From a bacterium (GTDB taxonomy: Bacteria > UBA6262 > WVXT01), in assembly GCA_035530055.1 (NCBI GenBank), contig DATKVN010000093.1, positions 1 to 58,814 on the forward strand: a DNA stretch of 58,814 bases. The letters are read 5' to 3'. Shown here one piece after another: positions 47,921-58,579 of this stretch (within the stretch, counting starts at the first letter, position 1; every line of letters begins with the position of its first letter). The position numbers were made by a program, and so were the translations under genes. The notes under the pieces are model-generated. The model saw only the letters and a list, made by a program, of their open reading frames with translations. It did not search any database and was not told the origin of the DNA.

Positions 47921-48583
47921 CTAAAGCAGTTTAATTTTATTAATAAGCAGTTCAAAATTGCATTTTAAAAATTTTGCTGCTCGCCGACACATTATCATTC
48001 TTTTCAGAAATATCTCAAAGTACTCCATCACCTGGGAAGCTTTGGTATCAATGGTGAGTTCTAATGTAATTATCTTCTTGGCGTGGTTTACTCTCAGAAA
48101 TGATTTCTTCGATGCGTAATTTACACGGTCGTGAATATCAAATATCTTTAGATTGGGACGCACTCTCGATTGATGAACATCCGACTTGTCAGCTAGAATA
48201 ACGGCTGCAGCAATGGCATTGATGGGACCACCGGTCTCCTCTTCATGATTACCAATCGCCCCGGCAATCAAGGCAATTTCATTACTATCCATCTTCAAGC
48301 TTTCCAAAATTTCAATAGCTAACAGCGCTCCACTCTGCTCATGACGCGTCCTACCGATCATATTTCCCATGTCGTGGAGATAACCAGCAATTGCAACCAA
48401 CTCTGTTAATCGTTGATTATATTCTAAGTAGGTTAAGATATTATGAGCAATATTGGAAACCAACTTAGCGTGACGCTGCCCATGCTCAGTGTAGCCCACT
48501 GCACTCATATATTGGTCTGCCGCTCCCAGGAAAGCAATCACCCGAGGATGCTGTTTAATTTCTTCAATTGTTACTCTACTCAT
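47921..48583 (-). CDS. HD-domain phosphohydrolase-like protein
   Basis: 220 residues. The HD metal-binding set is present: H at YTEHGQRHAKLVSNIAHNIL, the HD pair in AGYLHDMGNMIGRTRHEQSG, the distal IGNHEEE and DKSDVHQSRVR. These enzymes hydrolyse nucleotides or act on cyclic nucleotides; no substrate is given by this sequence. It lies between yajC (four-base overlap) and secD, and so is transcribed in a translocation gene group. Confidence 0.85.
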   Translation of the reverse strand: MSRVTIEEIKQHPRVIAFLGAADQYMSAVGYTEHGQRHAKLVSNIAHNILTYLEYNQRLTELVAIAGYLHDMGNMIGRTRHEQSGALLAIEILESLKMDSNEIALIAGAIGNHEEETGGPINAIAAAVILADKSDVHQSRVRPNLKIFDIHDRVNYASKKSFLRVNHAKKIITLELTIDTKASQVMEYFEIFLKRMIMCRRAAKFLKCNFELLINKIKLL

Positions 48584-48930
48584 TTTTCCTCTTTTCCTTG
48601 CTCGGGACTGGCCGGTAATTTGACCACTGTGGCAATTGCACTTTTGGAAATAACTACTTTTACTCCTTCAGCAATCTTCAAATCCACAACATTGCCTTTG
48701 ATTGCACTTACTATCCCGTGAATTCCGCCAGAAGTAATGATTTCATCTCCCTTCTTTAGGGCATTGAGAAGATTCTGGTGTTCTTTAACTTTCCTCTGTT
48801 GAGGACGAATCAGAAGAAAATAGAAAACAAAAAAGATTAGAACTAGAGGCAATAAGCCTCCAAATGCACTACCTCTGGAAGCCCCTTCCGCTCCTCCTGG
48901 ACGTTGACCCAAAGCATAAACAAGATCCAT
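48580..48930 (-). CDS. yajC: Preprotein translocase accessory subunit YajC
   Basis: 116 residues. A single N-terminal membrane helix (LLPLVLIFFVFYFLLIRPQQ) followed by a basic, soluble region with KKGDEIITSGGIHGIVSAIKGN and VVISKSAIATVV. It binds SecDF. It has an extra N-terminal Gly/Ala-rich segment (RPGGAEGASRGSAFGG). It overlaps the HD gene and follows tgt by 25 bases in transcription order, the common tgt-yajC-secD-secF order. Confidence 0.94.
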   Translation of the reverse strand: MDLVYALGQRPGGAEGASRGSAFGGLLPLVLIFFVFYFLLIRPQQRKVKEHQNLLNALKKGDEIITSGGIHGIVSAIKGNVVDLKIAEGVKVVISKSAIATVVKLPASPEQGKEEK

Positions 48931-48954
48931 TAGATACCTCCATGTTTATATTAA

Positions 48955-50115
<1,161 letters not shown>

Positions 50116-51285
50116 TCAAATGATGAACATAGCATCGCCGTAACTGTAAAAATGATACTTTTCCTTTATGGCTTCTTCATATGCCTGGAAAATATTCTCC
50201 TTTCCAGCAAATGCTGCCACAAGCATTAAAAGAGTAGATTCCGGCAAGTGGAAATTGGTAATTAACCCGTCTACCACTTTAAATTTATAGCCAGGATAAA
50301 TAAATAGTTCTGTCCAGTTCTTTCCTGGTTTTACTACGACCTTCTTTTCCAATTTGGCAGAAATTGATGGTGGTTTTTCCTCTACACAACATGATTCTAA
50401 AGCTCTTACCGTGGTGGTTCCCACGGCAATGATTCGCTTTCCCTTTTCTATAGCCTGATTAATTGCTCTGGCAGTAGCCCCACTTAATTCAAAGTATTCG
50501 GCATCCAGTCTATGCCTGGTAATTTCAGCCTCTCTTACTGGCCTAAAAGTTCCCCAGCTTACGTGCAAAGTGAGGGGTACAACCTTTGCTCCTTTAGCTT
50601 CGATCCTGTTCAATAGCCTCTTGGTGAAGTGGAGCCCTGCAGTGGGAGCTGCTACTGCCCCTTCCTTTTTTGCAAATACCGTCTGATACCATTTCTTATC
50701 TTGAAGTTTAAATCTATCGTGAGAATTTCTTTTAATATAAGGAGGAAGGGGAACTTCACCAATCTTTTCCAGGTTCTCTGGGAAAGTTCCTGGAAAGTCG
50801 AATCCAAAGATAAATTTTCCTCCTCCTGTAGATAAAACCTTGCCCAGTAAACAAGGAATTCCTGGAGAACGTGAGCTTGCCCAACTGTTCTTCCAGAAGA
50901 GCACTTCAGTCTCTTCCCTTATTCTCCTTGCTGGCCTGACTATTGTCTCCCAAACTTCTTTGAAATTCTCTCTTTTTCCGCAAGAACTAGTAGTTATCTT
51001 TTCCGTCTTTGCCAACCGCCTTAACAGGAGAACTTCTACTTTTCCTTCAGTATCCTTTTTCCTTCCTAAAAGCCTGGCTCTTATTACTTTTGTATTATTA
51101 ATTACCAGTAAATCACCAGGCTCGACCAGTTTCACTATGTCAACGAACATCTTATGCTCTGTCTGACCTGTTTTTCTGGATAGTACCATCAGTCGACAGT
51201 GGTCTCTGGGTTTAGCAGGTGTCTGTGCAATAAACTCTCCAGGCAAGTGATAATCGTATTCGCGGAGTTGGGTTAATCTTCCCAT
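50116..51285 (-). CDS. queA: S-adenosylmethionine:tRNA ribosyltransferase-isomerase QueA
   Basis: 389 residues. LREYDYHLPGEFIAQTPAKPRD at the N terminus, PGDLLVINNTKVIRARLLG, AGLHFTKRLL, LHVSWGTFRPV, RIIAVGTTTVRALESC and TNFHLPESTLLMLVAAFAG are the family blocks, all present and in order. It converts preQ1 in tRNA to epoxyqueuosine. Overlaps the SpoIID gene by 13 bases at its 5' end; slightly longer than E. coli QueA because of a loop around residues 90-140. Confidence 0.96.
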   Translation of the reverse strand: MGRLTQLREYDYHLPGEFIAQTPAKPRDHCRLMVLSRKTGQTEHKMFVDIVKLVEPGDLLVINNTKVIRARLLGRKKDTEGKVEVLLLRRLAKTEKITTSSCGKRENFKEVWETIVRPARRIREETEVLFWKNSWASSRSPGIPCLLGKVLSTGGGKFIFGFDFPGTFPENLEKIGEVPLPPYIKRNSHDRFKLQDKKWYQTVFAKKEGAVAAPTAGLHFTKRLLNRIEAKGAKVVPLTLHVSWGTFRPVREAEITRHRLDAEYFELSGATARAINQAIEKGKRIIAVGTTTVRALESCCVEEKPPSISAKLEKKVVVKPGKNWTELFIYPGYKFKVVDGLITNFHLPESTLLMLVAAFAGKENIFQAYEEAIKEKYHFYSYGDAMFII

Positions 51286-52433
51286 TTCTCAATCTTTGTT
51301 TTAGGATAATAGTATCGCAAAATCTGTCGATAGTTGGCTCCCCGTTCAGCCATACCCTTAGCTCCCCATTGACACATACCTACCCCATGCCCCCACCCTC
51401 GGCCATAGAACTTTATTCTGTTACCTATATGTTCCATGGCAAATAGTGTGCTCTTGATGAGGTTGGGACCCATAACCATCCTGAAAGTGCTTGCTCTAAT
51501 TTTGAGGCGACCTCGCTGGTGATAGATTTTTAAATAAGTTACTCTACCAGAGGAACTTCTCCCTAAAATTTTAATCTTCTTGATCTCTTCGAGATTGTAT
51601 CCTTTTTCATTTAGTTTCTGTTCAAGCATTTTTTTCTTTATCGTCTTTTCCCAGTAGTACTGGTGAGTCTTTTTACAAAAAGGGCAGACTACTCCTTTCA
51701 AATAAGGAAATCGTTCTTCTCCTTCCCAGACGTTGGTTACATCTTCTGTGTATCCTCCACAATTACTGTGAAAGAAGCTCTTTATAAGCTCTCCCTTATA
51801 AGTAATTACCTCTCCTTGGGTCAGGTCGACTGCTTTAGACGTGCGCGAGTCTTCTGCTTCCCCACCACCATATACTTGAGAGGTTATTGTAGCTGAAAGG
51901 TCGAAACCTTTTTTATCGTACTTTCCCAAATTTTTCATAACGTAGGTCCGGGAAACGACTGCCTGGGCTTTAAGAGCTTCTATAGACCATTCCGGAGAGA
52001 CTTCCCGGGTCATTACCCCGTAAAGGTATCCTTCTACTCCCAGTTCGTTTATTACATTTAAGTTCCTTTTACTGTTTAACGAAATTTTAATCCCATCCCG
52101 GTATCTCCGACCATTAACCCTGAGCATCTCACCATCAGAAAGGGAATTGAACCGAAGCGATGGGCTGAATATTTCATTCCCAATTCTTATTCCTTTAGAG
52201 GTAGACAAGATTAAATAGATACTACTGCTCTTCAGTTTAACATGCCTTCCCGTTCCTAAATCGATGACTTCAAAACCATCGTCCGCACTGATATTGGCTG
52301 AATAGACATTTTCTAAAATCCCTATGCGAATAATTGTTTCCGGCAAACGGTTCCCGGCTAAAGACGGTGGGGACAGAAGTATGGGAAGGATTAAAAATAT
52401 CAATCTGAAAAATAAATTAAATTCTTTTCTCAT
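51273..52433 (-). CDS. SpoIID/LytB-domain lytic transglycosylase-like protein
   Basis: 386 residues with an N-terminal signal peptide (FFRLIFLILPILLSPPSLAG). The SpoIID core is at LGVEGYLYGVMTREVSPEWSIEALKAQAVVSRTYV (key motif SPEWSIEALKAQAVVSRTY with the catalytic glutamate) and GRGWGHGVGMCQWGAKGMA closes it. SpoIID enzymes cleave glycan strands lacking stem peptides; outside sporulating species related proteins act in envelope remodelling. A CPFCKKTHQYYW insertion may bind metal. Inserted between queH and queA, overlapping both, though it has no obvious queuosine role. Confidence 0.92.
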   Translation of the reverse strand: MRKEFNLFFRLIFLILPILLSPPSLAGNRLPETIIRIGILENVYSANISADDGFEVIDLGTGRHVKLKSSSIYLILSTSKGIRIGNEIFSPSLRFNSLSDGEMLRVNGRRYRDGIKISLNSKRNLNVINELGVEGYLYGVMTREVSPEWSIEALKAQAVVSRTYVMKNLGKYDKKGFDLSATITSQVYGGGEAEDSRTSKAVDLTQGEVITYKGELIKSFFHSNCGGYTEDVTNVWEGEERFPYLKGVVCPFCKKTHQYYWEKTIKKKMLEQKLNEKGYNLEEIKKIKILGRSSSGRVTYLKIYHQRGRLKIRASTFRMVMGPNLIKSTLFAMEHIGNRIKFYGRGWGHGVGMCQWGAKGMAERGANYRQILRYYYPKTKIEKWED

Positions 52434-53022
52434 CTATTTTCTCTTTTTCACTGAAAATGCATCCACAATAGTGCTGTCGATAAAGGTCCATCTTCTTGGA
52501 AATCTCTATGCCTTCCTTCCACCCAAGGCGAAAGTCTGCATAATAGAAATTTATATTATACTCATTTCTAAGTTTTTCGCAAATTTTTTTTATTATTTCG
52601 TGTTCCTGAAATTTGCTATATAAAAGTGTTGTGGAAAAATAGTCGTAGCCTCCTTCTTTTGCCTCTTTTGCCAGTTTCTCTAACCTTAAATCATAACACT
52701 TTTCACATCTTTTCTCTTTCTTCCAGGACACAGGAGTTCTCCCTTGGCCCGCAGAATGGACAGGCAAATCAAATTTTCCTCTGGTTGCTTCCAGCCACTC
52801 CTCTAAAGCATACTCGTCTTTCCAGATCATCGGTAGCTTTTCTTTCTGGGAAAAATAACCCATAGTCATCATCCTGTTTTGATACTCGCTATAAGGGTGT
52901 ATGTTGGGATTATACCAAAACCCGGTGATTTCTAAATCTTTTCCTTCCATTTTTACTTCGCGCAGCTTCTTTAACGGATAAAAGGCGCAACCTGCACAAC
53001 ATACATGTAATAAGAGTCTCAT
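52417..53022 (-). CDS. queH: Epoxyqueuosine reductase QueH (DUF208)
   Basis: 201 residues. Paired cysteines HVCCAGC at the N terminus, RCEKCYDLRLEKLA in the middle and HYCGCIFS at the C terminus form the iron-sulfur and metal site of QueH, the cobalamin-independent enzyme that reduces epoxyqueuosine to queuosine. It lies two genes upstream of queA and tgt, consistent with a complete final pathway. It overlaps the SpoIID start by 17 bases. Confidence 0.93.
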   Translation of the reverse strand: MRLLLHVCCAGCAFYPLKKLREVKMEGKDLEITGFWYNPNIHPYSEYQNRMMTMGYFSQKEKLPMIWKDEYALEEWLEATRGKFDLPVHSAGQGRTPVSWKKEKRCEKCYDLRLEKLAKEAKEGGYDYFSTTLLYSKFQEHEIIKKICEKLRNEYNINFYYADFRLGWKEGIEISKKMDLYRQHYCGCIFSEKEKIDEKRI

Positions 53023-53052
53023 TTAAGTTTCTCTTCTTGGGATAATTTAAAT

Positions 53053-53078
53053 AAAGCCTGTCTTAACTTACAGGCTTT
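53053..53078. terminator. Possible weak terminator between ruvB and queH
   Basis: AAAGCCTG(T) pairs with (A)CAGGCTTT around eight bases. On the minus strand the hairpin is followed only by ATTTAAATT, so termination would be weak. A degenerate GTAGCAGGTTTTAACC repeat follows at 53086-53101. Confidence 0.4.
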
Positions 53079-53155
53079 AGTGGAGTAGCAGGTTTTAACC
53101 CGCGTTATATAATAGAGTAGTCCTAATTTATCGAGACATTATTATAATGGAGTAC

Positions 53156-53186
53156 TAAAAATGACTCTGACCCCTTTTCCTCTTTT
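53156..53186. repeat. A/T-flanked TCTGACCCC repeat
   Basis: TAAAAATGACTCTGACCCC then TTTTCCTCTTTT. Same kind as the units at 5743-5792, 8114 and 8268. It ends right at the ruvB stop codon, like the unit at nrdJ. Confidence 0.6.
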
Positions 53187-53187
53187 C

Positions 53188-54213
53188 CTAAAATAGTTCT
53201 TGTTGGTCTTTAATGGAATTCTTGGGTAACTTTAGATGTTCGTAGGCTAATTTAGTGGCCATTCTTCCCCGAGGGGTGCGCTCTAGAAATCCAGATTGAA
53301 TCAGGAAAGGCTCATAAACATCGGTTATGGTTTCTGTCTCTTCGCCTACAGCTACTGCTATTGTCTCTAAACCTACCGGCCCTCCGGAAAACTTCTCCAT
53401 GATTGTAGTCAAAACTTTCCTGTCCATACTATCCAATCCCATCCCATCGACCTCGAACATCTCCAGAGCTTTCTGGGCAATCTCCTCTGAAATTCTCCCG
53501 TCTCCTTTGACCTGTGCATAGTCACGCACTCTTCTTAGAAGTCGATTAGCTACCCTGGGCGTAGCGCGACTCCTGTGGGCAATTTCCCTGGCTCCAGCCG
53601 GGTCAATAACAATATTTAAAATTCTTGCTGAACGAAGAACTATCTGTTCCAGTTCGCTATCCGTATAGAAATTGAGACGGGCTACAATACCAAATCTTTC
53701 TCTTAAAGGAGATGTCAAAGAGCCTGCCCGGGTAGTTGCGCCGACTAAGGTGAAACGGGGAAGCTGAAGTTTAATGTTTCTGGCGCTGGGGCCCTGGCCG
53801 ATTATTATATCTAAATTATATTCTTCCATTGCCGGATATAACGCTTCTTCAACCATACGGTTAAGTCGATGGATCTCGTCAATAAAGAAAATATCTCCAT
53901 CAGAAAGATCGGTTAGAAGAGCGGCCAAATCGCCAACTCGTTCCAGAATAGGACCGGAAGTTGTCTTTATATTAACTTTTAATTCTTTAGCAATTATGTA
54001 GGCAAGCGTGGTTTTCCCTAACCCCGGAGGGCTATAGAAAAGGCAATGGTCAAGAGCTTCTTTCCTCTTCTTTGCTGCTGCAAAAAATATCTTAAGATTT
54101 TCCTTTAACTTTGTCTGGCCCACGAACTCTTCTAACGTCCTGGGCCTGAGTGTATAGTCGAACTTCCTCTCTTCTTCGTTCTTTACAGTGGGTATGGTAA
54201 TCTTCTCTTGCAT
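53188..54213 (-). CDS. ruvB: Holliday junction branch-migration helicase RuvB
   Basis: 341 residues. [21 protein letters not shown], Walker [12 protein letters not shown], Walker [23 protein letters not shown], sensor [10 protein letters not shown], and the C-terminal winged helix with [14 protein letters not shown]. RuvB hexamers drive branch migration with RuvA. It lies fourteen bases after ruvA and ends in a repeat. Confidence 0.97.
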   Translation of the reverse strand: MQEKITIPTVKNEEERKFDYTLRPRTLEEFVGQTKLKENLKIFFAAAKKRKEALDHCLFYSPPGLGKTTLAYIIAKELKVNIKTTSGPILERVGDLAALLTDLSDGDIFFIDEIHRLNRMVEEALYPAMEEYNLDIIIGQGPSARNIKLQLPRFTLVGATTRAGSLTSPLRERFGIVARLNFYTDSELEQIVLRSARILNIVIDPAGAREIAHRSRATPRVANRLLRRVRDYAQVKGDGRISEEIAQKALEMFEVDGMGLDSMDRKVLTTIMEKFSGGPVGLETIAVAVGEETETITDVYEPFLIQSGFLERTPRGRMATKLAYEHLKLPKNSIKDQQELF

Positions 54214-54226
54214 TTTACCCCATTTT

Positions 54227-54829
54227 TCATAAATATTTTAATGCCTGCTTAATTATTTCTTCAGCCTGAGCATCTTTATCTATGGTTTCACATACAGAAT
54301 TTACTGCTTCTTTTGCCTGGAAAACTTTATACCCTAAAGCGACCAGCCCACTTATGGCATCGGCAATTTCCTGTTCGTTTCTGGCAGCAAATCTTTCCTT
54401 TCCGGCAAAGGATAAGACTTCTATCTTGTCCTTCAAACCTATGATCAACTTCTCTGCAGTCTTTTTGGTCAGGCTAAAAATTCCTGTTAGAACTTGCGTA
54501 TCTCTGGCAATTACCGCTCTTCTGAAATCGGGAAAAGATTTGGAAATCTTGGAGAGAATTTCCAGCGCGCCCTTGGCTCCTATCTTGGAAATTGACCGCA
54601 GAATGAGAAACACTTCTCTCTCTTCCAGAGTTAGAAACCCGTAAAGTGTGTTTCCTTTGCCGTACATAGATGCTGATATCCATGTGTAAATTTTGACTTC
54701 CCCTCCTGGGGAAGGCAGTTTTTCATACGTAGACAGAGGAATGGAAATCTTGTAGCCCACTCCTTGAGCTTCCACAACAATATGGTCAGTTTCTTTGTCT
54801 TCTAATCTTCCTCTTAAAAAGTCGAACAT
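54227..54829 (-). CDS. ruvA: Holliday junction-binding protein RuvA
   Basis: 200 residues. The OB-fold start [43 protein letters not shown], helix-hairpin-helix segments [13 protein letters not shown] and [18 protein letters not shown], and the C-terminal RuvB-binding helices [14 protein letters not shown]. Some helix-hairpin-helix glycines differ from E. coli, but the order of elements is complete. Confidence 0.96.
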   Translation of the reverse strand: MFDFLRGRLEDKETDHIVVEAQGVGYKISIPLSTYEKLPSPGGEVKIYTWISASMYGKGNTLYGFLTLEEREVFLILRSISKIGAKGALEILSKISKSFPDFRRAVIARDTQVLTGIFSLTKKTAEKLIIGLKDKIEVLSFAGKERFAARNEQEIADAISGLVALGYKVFQAKEAVNSVCETIDKDAQAEEIIKQALKYL

Positions 54830-54879
54830 TTTTTAGTTCCCATTAGCCAGCAATTTGAACGGGAGTCTCACACTTATTC

Positions 54880-55371
54880 TCACTTTCCCAGTTTAGCCAT
54901 TTTCTGGGAATTGAGATGACAAAGAGCTACAGCCAGGGCATCTGCTGCATCGTCGGGTTGGGGTATATCTTTTAGTCCTAATAAAATCTTGAGCATCTTT
55001 TGCATCTGTTTTTTTTCTGCCCGCCCGTAGCCAACCAGAGCTTGTTTAACCTGGAGGGGAGTATATTCAGCTACAGGCAGATTTGCTTGGACTGCTGCCA
55101 GAATAGCCACTCCTCTAGCTTCTCCTACACTTATTGCTGTCTTTACATTTTTAGCAAAAAAAAGCTGCTCTATAGCAGCAATGTCTGGTTTATATTTTTT
55201 AATTATTTTACTGAGTTTTTTATGTATCTCTTCTAACCTTCTTGAGAAGAGACTCCTTTTATCAGTGTTTATACACCCATATGCCTCAACTTTATAAGTT
55301 ACTTCTTCTGTCCTGTTTATAATCCCCCAGCCTAAAGCAGCTATGCCCGGGTCGATTCCCAAAACAACCAC
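54880..55371 (-). CDS. ruvC: Holliday junction resolvase RuvC
   Basis: 163 residues. The four acidic active-site positions are visible: D in LGIDPGIAALGWGI, E in AAIEQLFFAKNVKTA, and D-D in PQPDDAADALAVALCH. RuvC cuts the junction held by RuvAB. It is transcribed after yebC with a 30-base gap, and the neighbouring order yebC-ruvC-ruvA-ruvB is common across bacteria. Confidence 0.97.
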   Translation of the reverse strand: MVVLGIDPGIAALGWGIINRTEEVTYKVEAYGCINTDKRSLFSRRLEEIHKKLSKIIKKYKPDIAAIEQLFFAKNVKTAISVGEARGVAILAAVQANLPVAEYTPLQVKQALVGYGRAEKKQMQKMLKILLGLKDIPQPDDAADALAVALCHLNSQKMAKLGK

Positions 55372-55401
55372 ATTCTTCCCCTAAAAGTTAACTTATGATT
55401 T

Positions 55402-56151
55402 TCAAGACACCTTTTCCATTATCTCCTTCGGTATATCGAAGTTGGCATATACATTCTGAACATCGTCATTATTATCTAACCCGTCCATAAGCCTCAGCAT
55501 CTGCTCAGCCTTTGCTCCCTCAAGTTTAACGTAGGTCTGTGGTAGCATAGTTACCTCTGCAGAATTTATCTCAATATTTTTTCCCTCCAGGGACTTTTTT
55601 ACCTTTTCAAAATCCTGGGGTTGAGTGATTATCTCGAAAAGGTCCTCATCATCTGCCTTTACATCCTCTGCGCCGGACTCCAGGGCTATTTCTATTAGTT
55701 CTTCTTCTTTTATCTTCTTCTTATCTACGGAAATGTATCCCTTCTTGTTAAACATCCAGCCCACACAACCCGCATCTCCTAAGTTTCCCCCGTGTCTGGA
55801 AAACGTTTTTCTTACTTCTGCAGTTACACGGTTCTTATTGTCAGTGGTTATTTCTACTAAAATTGCTGCTCCACCCGGACCATAACCTTCATAAACCAAT
55901 TCTTCATAAGTTACGCCTGGTAACTCTCCTGTACCACGTTTAATCGCTTTCTTGATATTGTCCTGGGGCATATTAACTGCCCTGGCTTTGTCAATGGCAA
56001 CTCTCAGGCGAGGATTGCCAACAGGATCACTTCCTCCTTGCCTTGCTGCCACAGTGATTTCTCTTATAATCTTGCTGAAAATCTGGCCTTTTTTAGCATC
56101 TATAGTAGCCTTTTTATGCTTTATTCCAGCCCACTTGGAATGTCCAGACAT
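55402..56151 (-). CDS. YebC/PmpR-family protein
   Basis: 249 residues. [26 protein letters not shown] at the N terminus and [23 protein letters not shown]-type core (key motif [12 protein letters not shown]) define the family. Some members are DNA-binding regulators; recent work also describes relief of ribosome stalling. The gene opens the operon containing ruvCAB. It has an excellent AAGGAGGT before the ATG at 56151, with a stem-loop repeat (56173-56206) directly upstream in the leader. Confidence 0.95.
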   Translation of the reverse strand: MSGHSKWAGIKHKKATIDAKKGQIFSKIIREITVAARQGGSDPVGNPRLRVAIDKARAVNMPQDNIKKAIKRGTGELPGVTYEELVYEGYGPGGAAILVEITTDNKNRVTAEVRKTFSRHGGNLGDAGCVGWMFNKKGYISVDKKKIKEEELIEIALESGAEDVKADDEDLFEIITQPQDFEKVKKSLEGKNIEINSAEVTMLPQTYVKLEGAKAEQMLRLMDGLDNNDDVQNVYANFDIPKEIMEKVS

Positions 56152-56172
56152 TTCTCCAGTACCTCCTTATAT

Positions 56173-56206
56173 GAATCCCGCCCCTGCATCAGGGGTTGGA
56201 TAAATC
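56173..56206. repeat. Leader hairpin repeat, GCCCCT-GCATC-AGGGG family
   Basis: ATCCCGCCCCT / AGGGGTTGGAT with loop GCATC, flanked by GA and AAATC. Same family and orientation as 1264-1301 and 13854-13886. It ends about ten bases before the Shine-Dalgarno of the YebC gene. Confidence 0.72.
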
Positions 56207-56231
56207 AGAGAGATTGGTTTTAGGTTATATT

Positions 56232-56261
56232 ATTTTATCATAAAACTTTACCTTTTGTAAA
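56232..56261 (-). promoter_or_regulatory. Promoter of the yebC-ruvCAB operon
   Basis: Minus strand TTTACA (56256-56261), 18-base spacer, TAAAAT (56232-56237). The leader of about 75 bases contains the hairpin repeat at 56173-56206. Confidence 0.55.
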
Positions 56262-56364
56262 GAGAAAACCTGGGATAAAACGTCTGTTCAAAAGCAGCTA
56301 AGGAGTTCTACATGCAATAAACTCTAACTACGCAATGTTTAAACTTTGAAGGTGGCTTCGGTGG

Positions 56365-58398
56365 TTATCTTCCTTCTTCCTTTGCCTTTTGGTAAGCTTC
56401 AATTAGAGGTTGAGTAACATTTGGCGGTACTTCTTCATAATGAGAAAACTTCACTTTATGTTCTCCACTCCCCTTGGTCAATGAGCGCAAGTCTGTAGCA
56501 TAATTGAAAAGTTCTCTCTCGGGAATTAATGCTTTTATCACCTGTTTCTTACCCTCACGGTCCATGCCTAAAACTCTGCCTCGCCGACTATTTAAATCTC
56601 CCATTACACTGCCCATGAACTCCTCAGGAACAATCGCTTCCACTTCCATAATCGGCTCTAAAATAAAAGGCTGTGCCTGTTCCACCCCTTTCTTAATGGC
56701 CATGCTACCGGCAATCTCAAAGGCTAAATTGGAAGAGTCGACATCGTGGAAACTACCATCGTAAAGAGTCACTCTGACATCCACTACAGGATACCCAGCA
56801 ATTATTCCCTTTTCCATGGATTGCTTAACTCCCTTCTCCACTGCGGGAATATATTGACTGGGAATTGCACCACCGAAAATCTTATTAACAAATTCGAACC
56901 CTTTCCCTTTCTCTAAAGGTTCGGTTTTAATCCAGCAATCGCCATATTGCCCACGACCTCCGGACTGCTTCTTATATTTTCCCTGAACATCGGCAGCAAC
57001 GCGAATGGTCTCCTTATAGGCAATCTTAGGCCTTCTCAATTCTACCTCCACGCCATATCTCGCTTTCACTCTTTTGGACATAATTTCTAACTGGAGACTG
57101 CCCATTCCTGATAAAATCATTTCTTTCGTCTCTTTATTCATCCCGGACTTCAAAGTAGGATCTCCACGCATGGCTGTAGCTAAGGCATTGGCTATCTTCT
57201 CTTCTTCACCTTTCGACGTGGGATAGACAGCCATGTTTACCACTGGTTCGGGAAAGCTTATCTTGGAGATGGAAACCCTCTTTTTTGGGTCACAAAGCAC
57301 ATCATTCGTCCCCGTATCTTTTAGTTTAACCACGGCAATGATGTCCCCTGTTTCTCCTTCCTTGGCATCAATACGCGTTTTTCCCTGCACAAAGGCAATT
57401 TGCCCTATTCTTTCAGAGGAACTTTTAGTGTTATTAATCACATCCAACCCGGTTGATGCTTTACCTGAATATATCTTTAAATAGTTTATCACTCCCAGAT
57501 GGGGCTCAGAAAAGGTCTTAAACACCAATGCTGAAAATGGGCCATTGGGATCAATCTTAACTTCTCCCTCTCTTTCCATAGGCGAAGGCGCATATTCTAC
57601 CAGAAAGTCGAGAAGTTGACCGATGCCAATATTTTGTAATCCCGAACCACAAAGAACAGGCACAATTTTGTGCTCCACAATTCCTTTCTTAAGAGCGCTT
57701 TTAGTCTCTTCCGGGCTTAATTCCTGACCTTCCAGATACTTCTCAATCAACGTGTCTTCTGAAGAAGCGATTACCTCGATCAGTTTTTCTCTATATTCTT
57801 TAGCTTTGGCTACCATTTCTTGGGGTATTTCCACTTCTTTCCCTTCTACTATAGCCTTGTTAGTAAGCAGATTAATTAATCCGGAAAATTTGTCACCAGA
57901 ACCAATGGGGATAGAAATCGGCGCAACATTGGGAGTCAATTTCTCTTTCAAACTCTTTTCTATTTTATCGAAATCGGCATTCTCCTTATCCATGCGATTA
58001 ATGAAGATTATAGATGGTTTTTCACTTTTCTGAACATATTCCCACTTCTTTTCGGTTCCCATTTCTACACCGCTGGAAGCACAAACGTTAACAATGGAAA
58101 TCTCCATAACGAAAAGAGCTCCTATCACTTCACCAACAAAATCGGCATACCCGGGAGTATCGATGATATTGATTTTTTTATCTTTCCATTCGCAGAAGGC
58201 GATCGACGAATTGATAGAAATCTTCCTCTCAATCTCATCCGCATTATAATCGCAAACTGTATTGCCAGAGTCTACTTTCCCTAACCTGTCTATAGCCTTC
58301 GCTGAAAATAAGATTGCCTCAGCCAATTGGGTCTTTCCTGTTGACCCACTACCCACTATAGAGATATTTATTAGGTCTTCTGTCTTATACTTCTTCAT
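56365..58398 (-). CDS. EF-G-like translational GTPase (FusA2 type)
   Basis: About 677 residues with all EF-G domains: GTPase (P-loop VGSGSTGKTQLAEA, switch II DTPGYADF, specificity NRMDKENADF), domain II, domain III, IV and V (QIQALIPERELFNYATDLRSLTKG near the C terminus as PERELFNYATDLRSLT). The P-loop lacks the AHIDHGKTT wording of true EF-G, as in the EF-G-like group exemplified by Thermotoga TM1651. These bind ribosomes, but their exact role is not clear; the main fusA is presumably elsewhere. I use the ATG at 58398 with GGGGAGG upstream; the frame extends to 58437. It has its own promoter. Confidence 0.93.
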   Translation of the reverse strand: MKKYKTEDLINISIVGSGSTGKTQLAEAILFSAKAIDRLGKVDSGNTVCDYNADEIERKISINSSIAFCEWKDKKINIIDTPGYADFVGEVIGALFVMEISIVNVCASSGVEMGTEKKWEYVQKSEKPSIIFINRMDKENADFDKIEKSLKEKLTPNVAPISIPIGSGDKFSGLINLLTNKAIVEGKEVEIPQEMVAKAKEYREKLIEVIASSEDTLIEKYLEGQELSPEETKSALKKGIVEHKIVPVLCGSGLQNIGIGQLLDFLVEYAPSPMEREGEVKIDPNGPFSALVFKTFSEPHLGVINYLKIYSGKASTGLDVINNTKSSSERIGQIAFVQGKTRIDAKEGETGDIIAVVKLKDTGTNDVLCDPKKRVSISKISFPEPVVNMAVYPTSKGEEEKIANALATAMRGDPTLKSGMNKETKEMILSGMGSLQLEIMSKRVKARYGVEVELRRPKIAYKETIRVAADVQGKYKKQSGGRGQYGDCWIKTEPLEKGKGFEFVNKIFGGAIPSQYIPAVEKGVKQSMEKGIIAGYPVVDVRVTLYDGSFHDVDSSNLAFEIAGSMAIKKGVEQAQPFILEPIMEVEAIVPEEFMGSVMGDLNSRRGRVLGMDREGKKQVIKALIPERELFNYATDLRSLTKGSGEHKVKFSHYEEVPPNVTQPLIEAYQKAKEEGR

Positions 58399-58442
58399 TG
58401 CATCCTCCCCGTGTAGATTTGAGCGTATACCCATCAAATTTT

Positions 58443-58471
58443 ATTTTATGATAAATTAATTTAAGTGTCAA
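58443..58471 (-). promoter_or_regulatory. Promoter of the EF-G-like gene
   Basis: Minus strand perfect TTGACA (58466-58471), 17-base spacer, TAAAAT (58443-58448), with a leader of about 40 bases. Confidence 0.75.
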
Positions 58472-58513
58472 GTTAAAAAATCCCTCAATGGTCACCACCG
58501 TGCTAAAAAAGAA

Positions 58514-58549
58514 AATAAAAAAGGAATCCGACCAAAAATCGGATTCCTT
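58514..58549 (-). terminator. Rho-independent terminator of the outer-membrane protein gene
   Basis: Minus strand AAGGAATCCGA pairs with TCGGATTCCTT around seven bases and is followed by TTTTATTTTC. It lies about 30 bases after the stop of the partial gene. Confidence 0.9.
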
Positions 58550-58579
58550 AATAGAGCTTATTCAGTCTAATCTCTGTTT

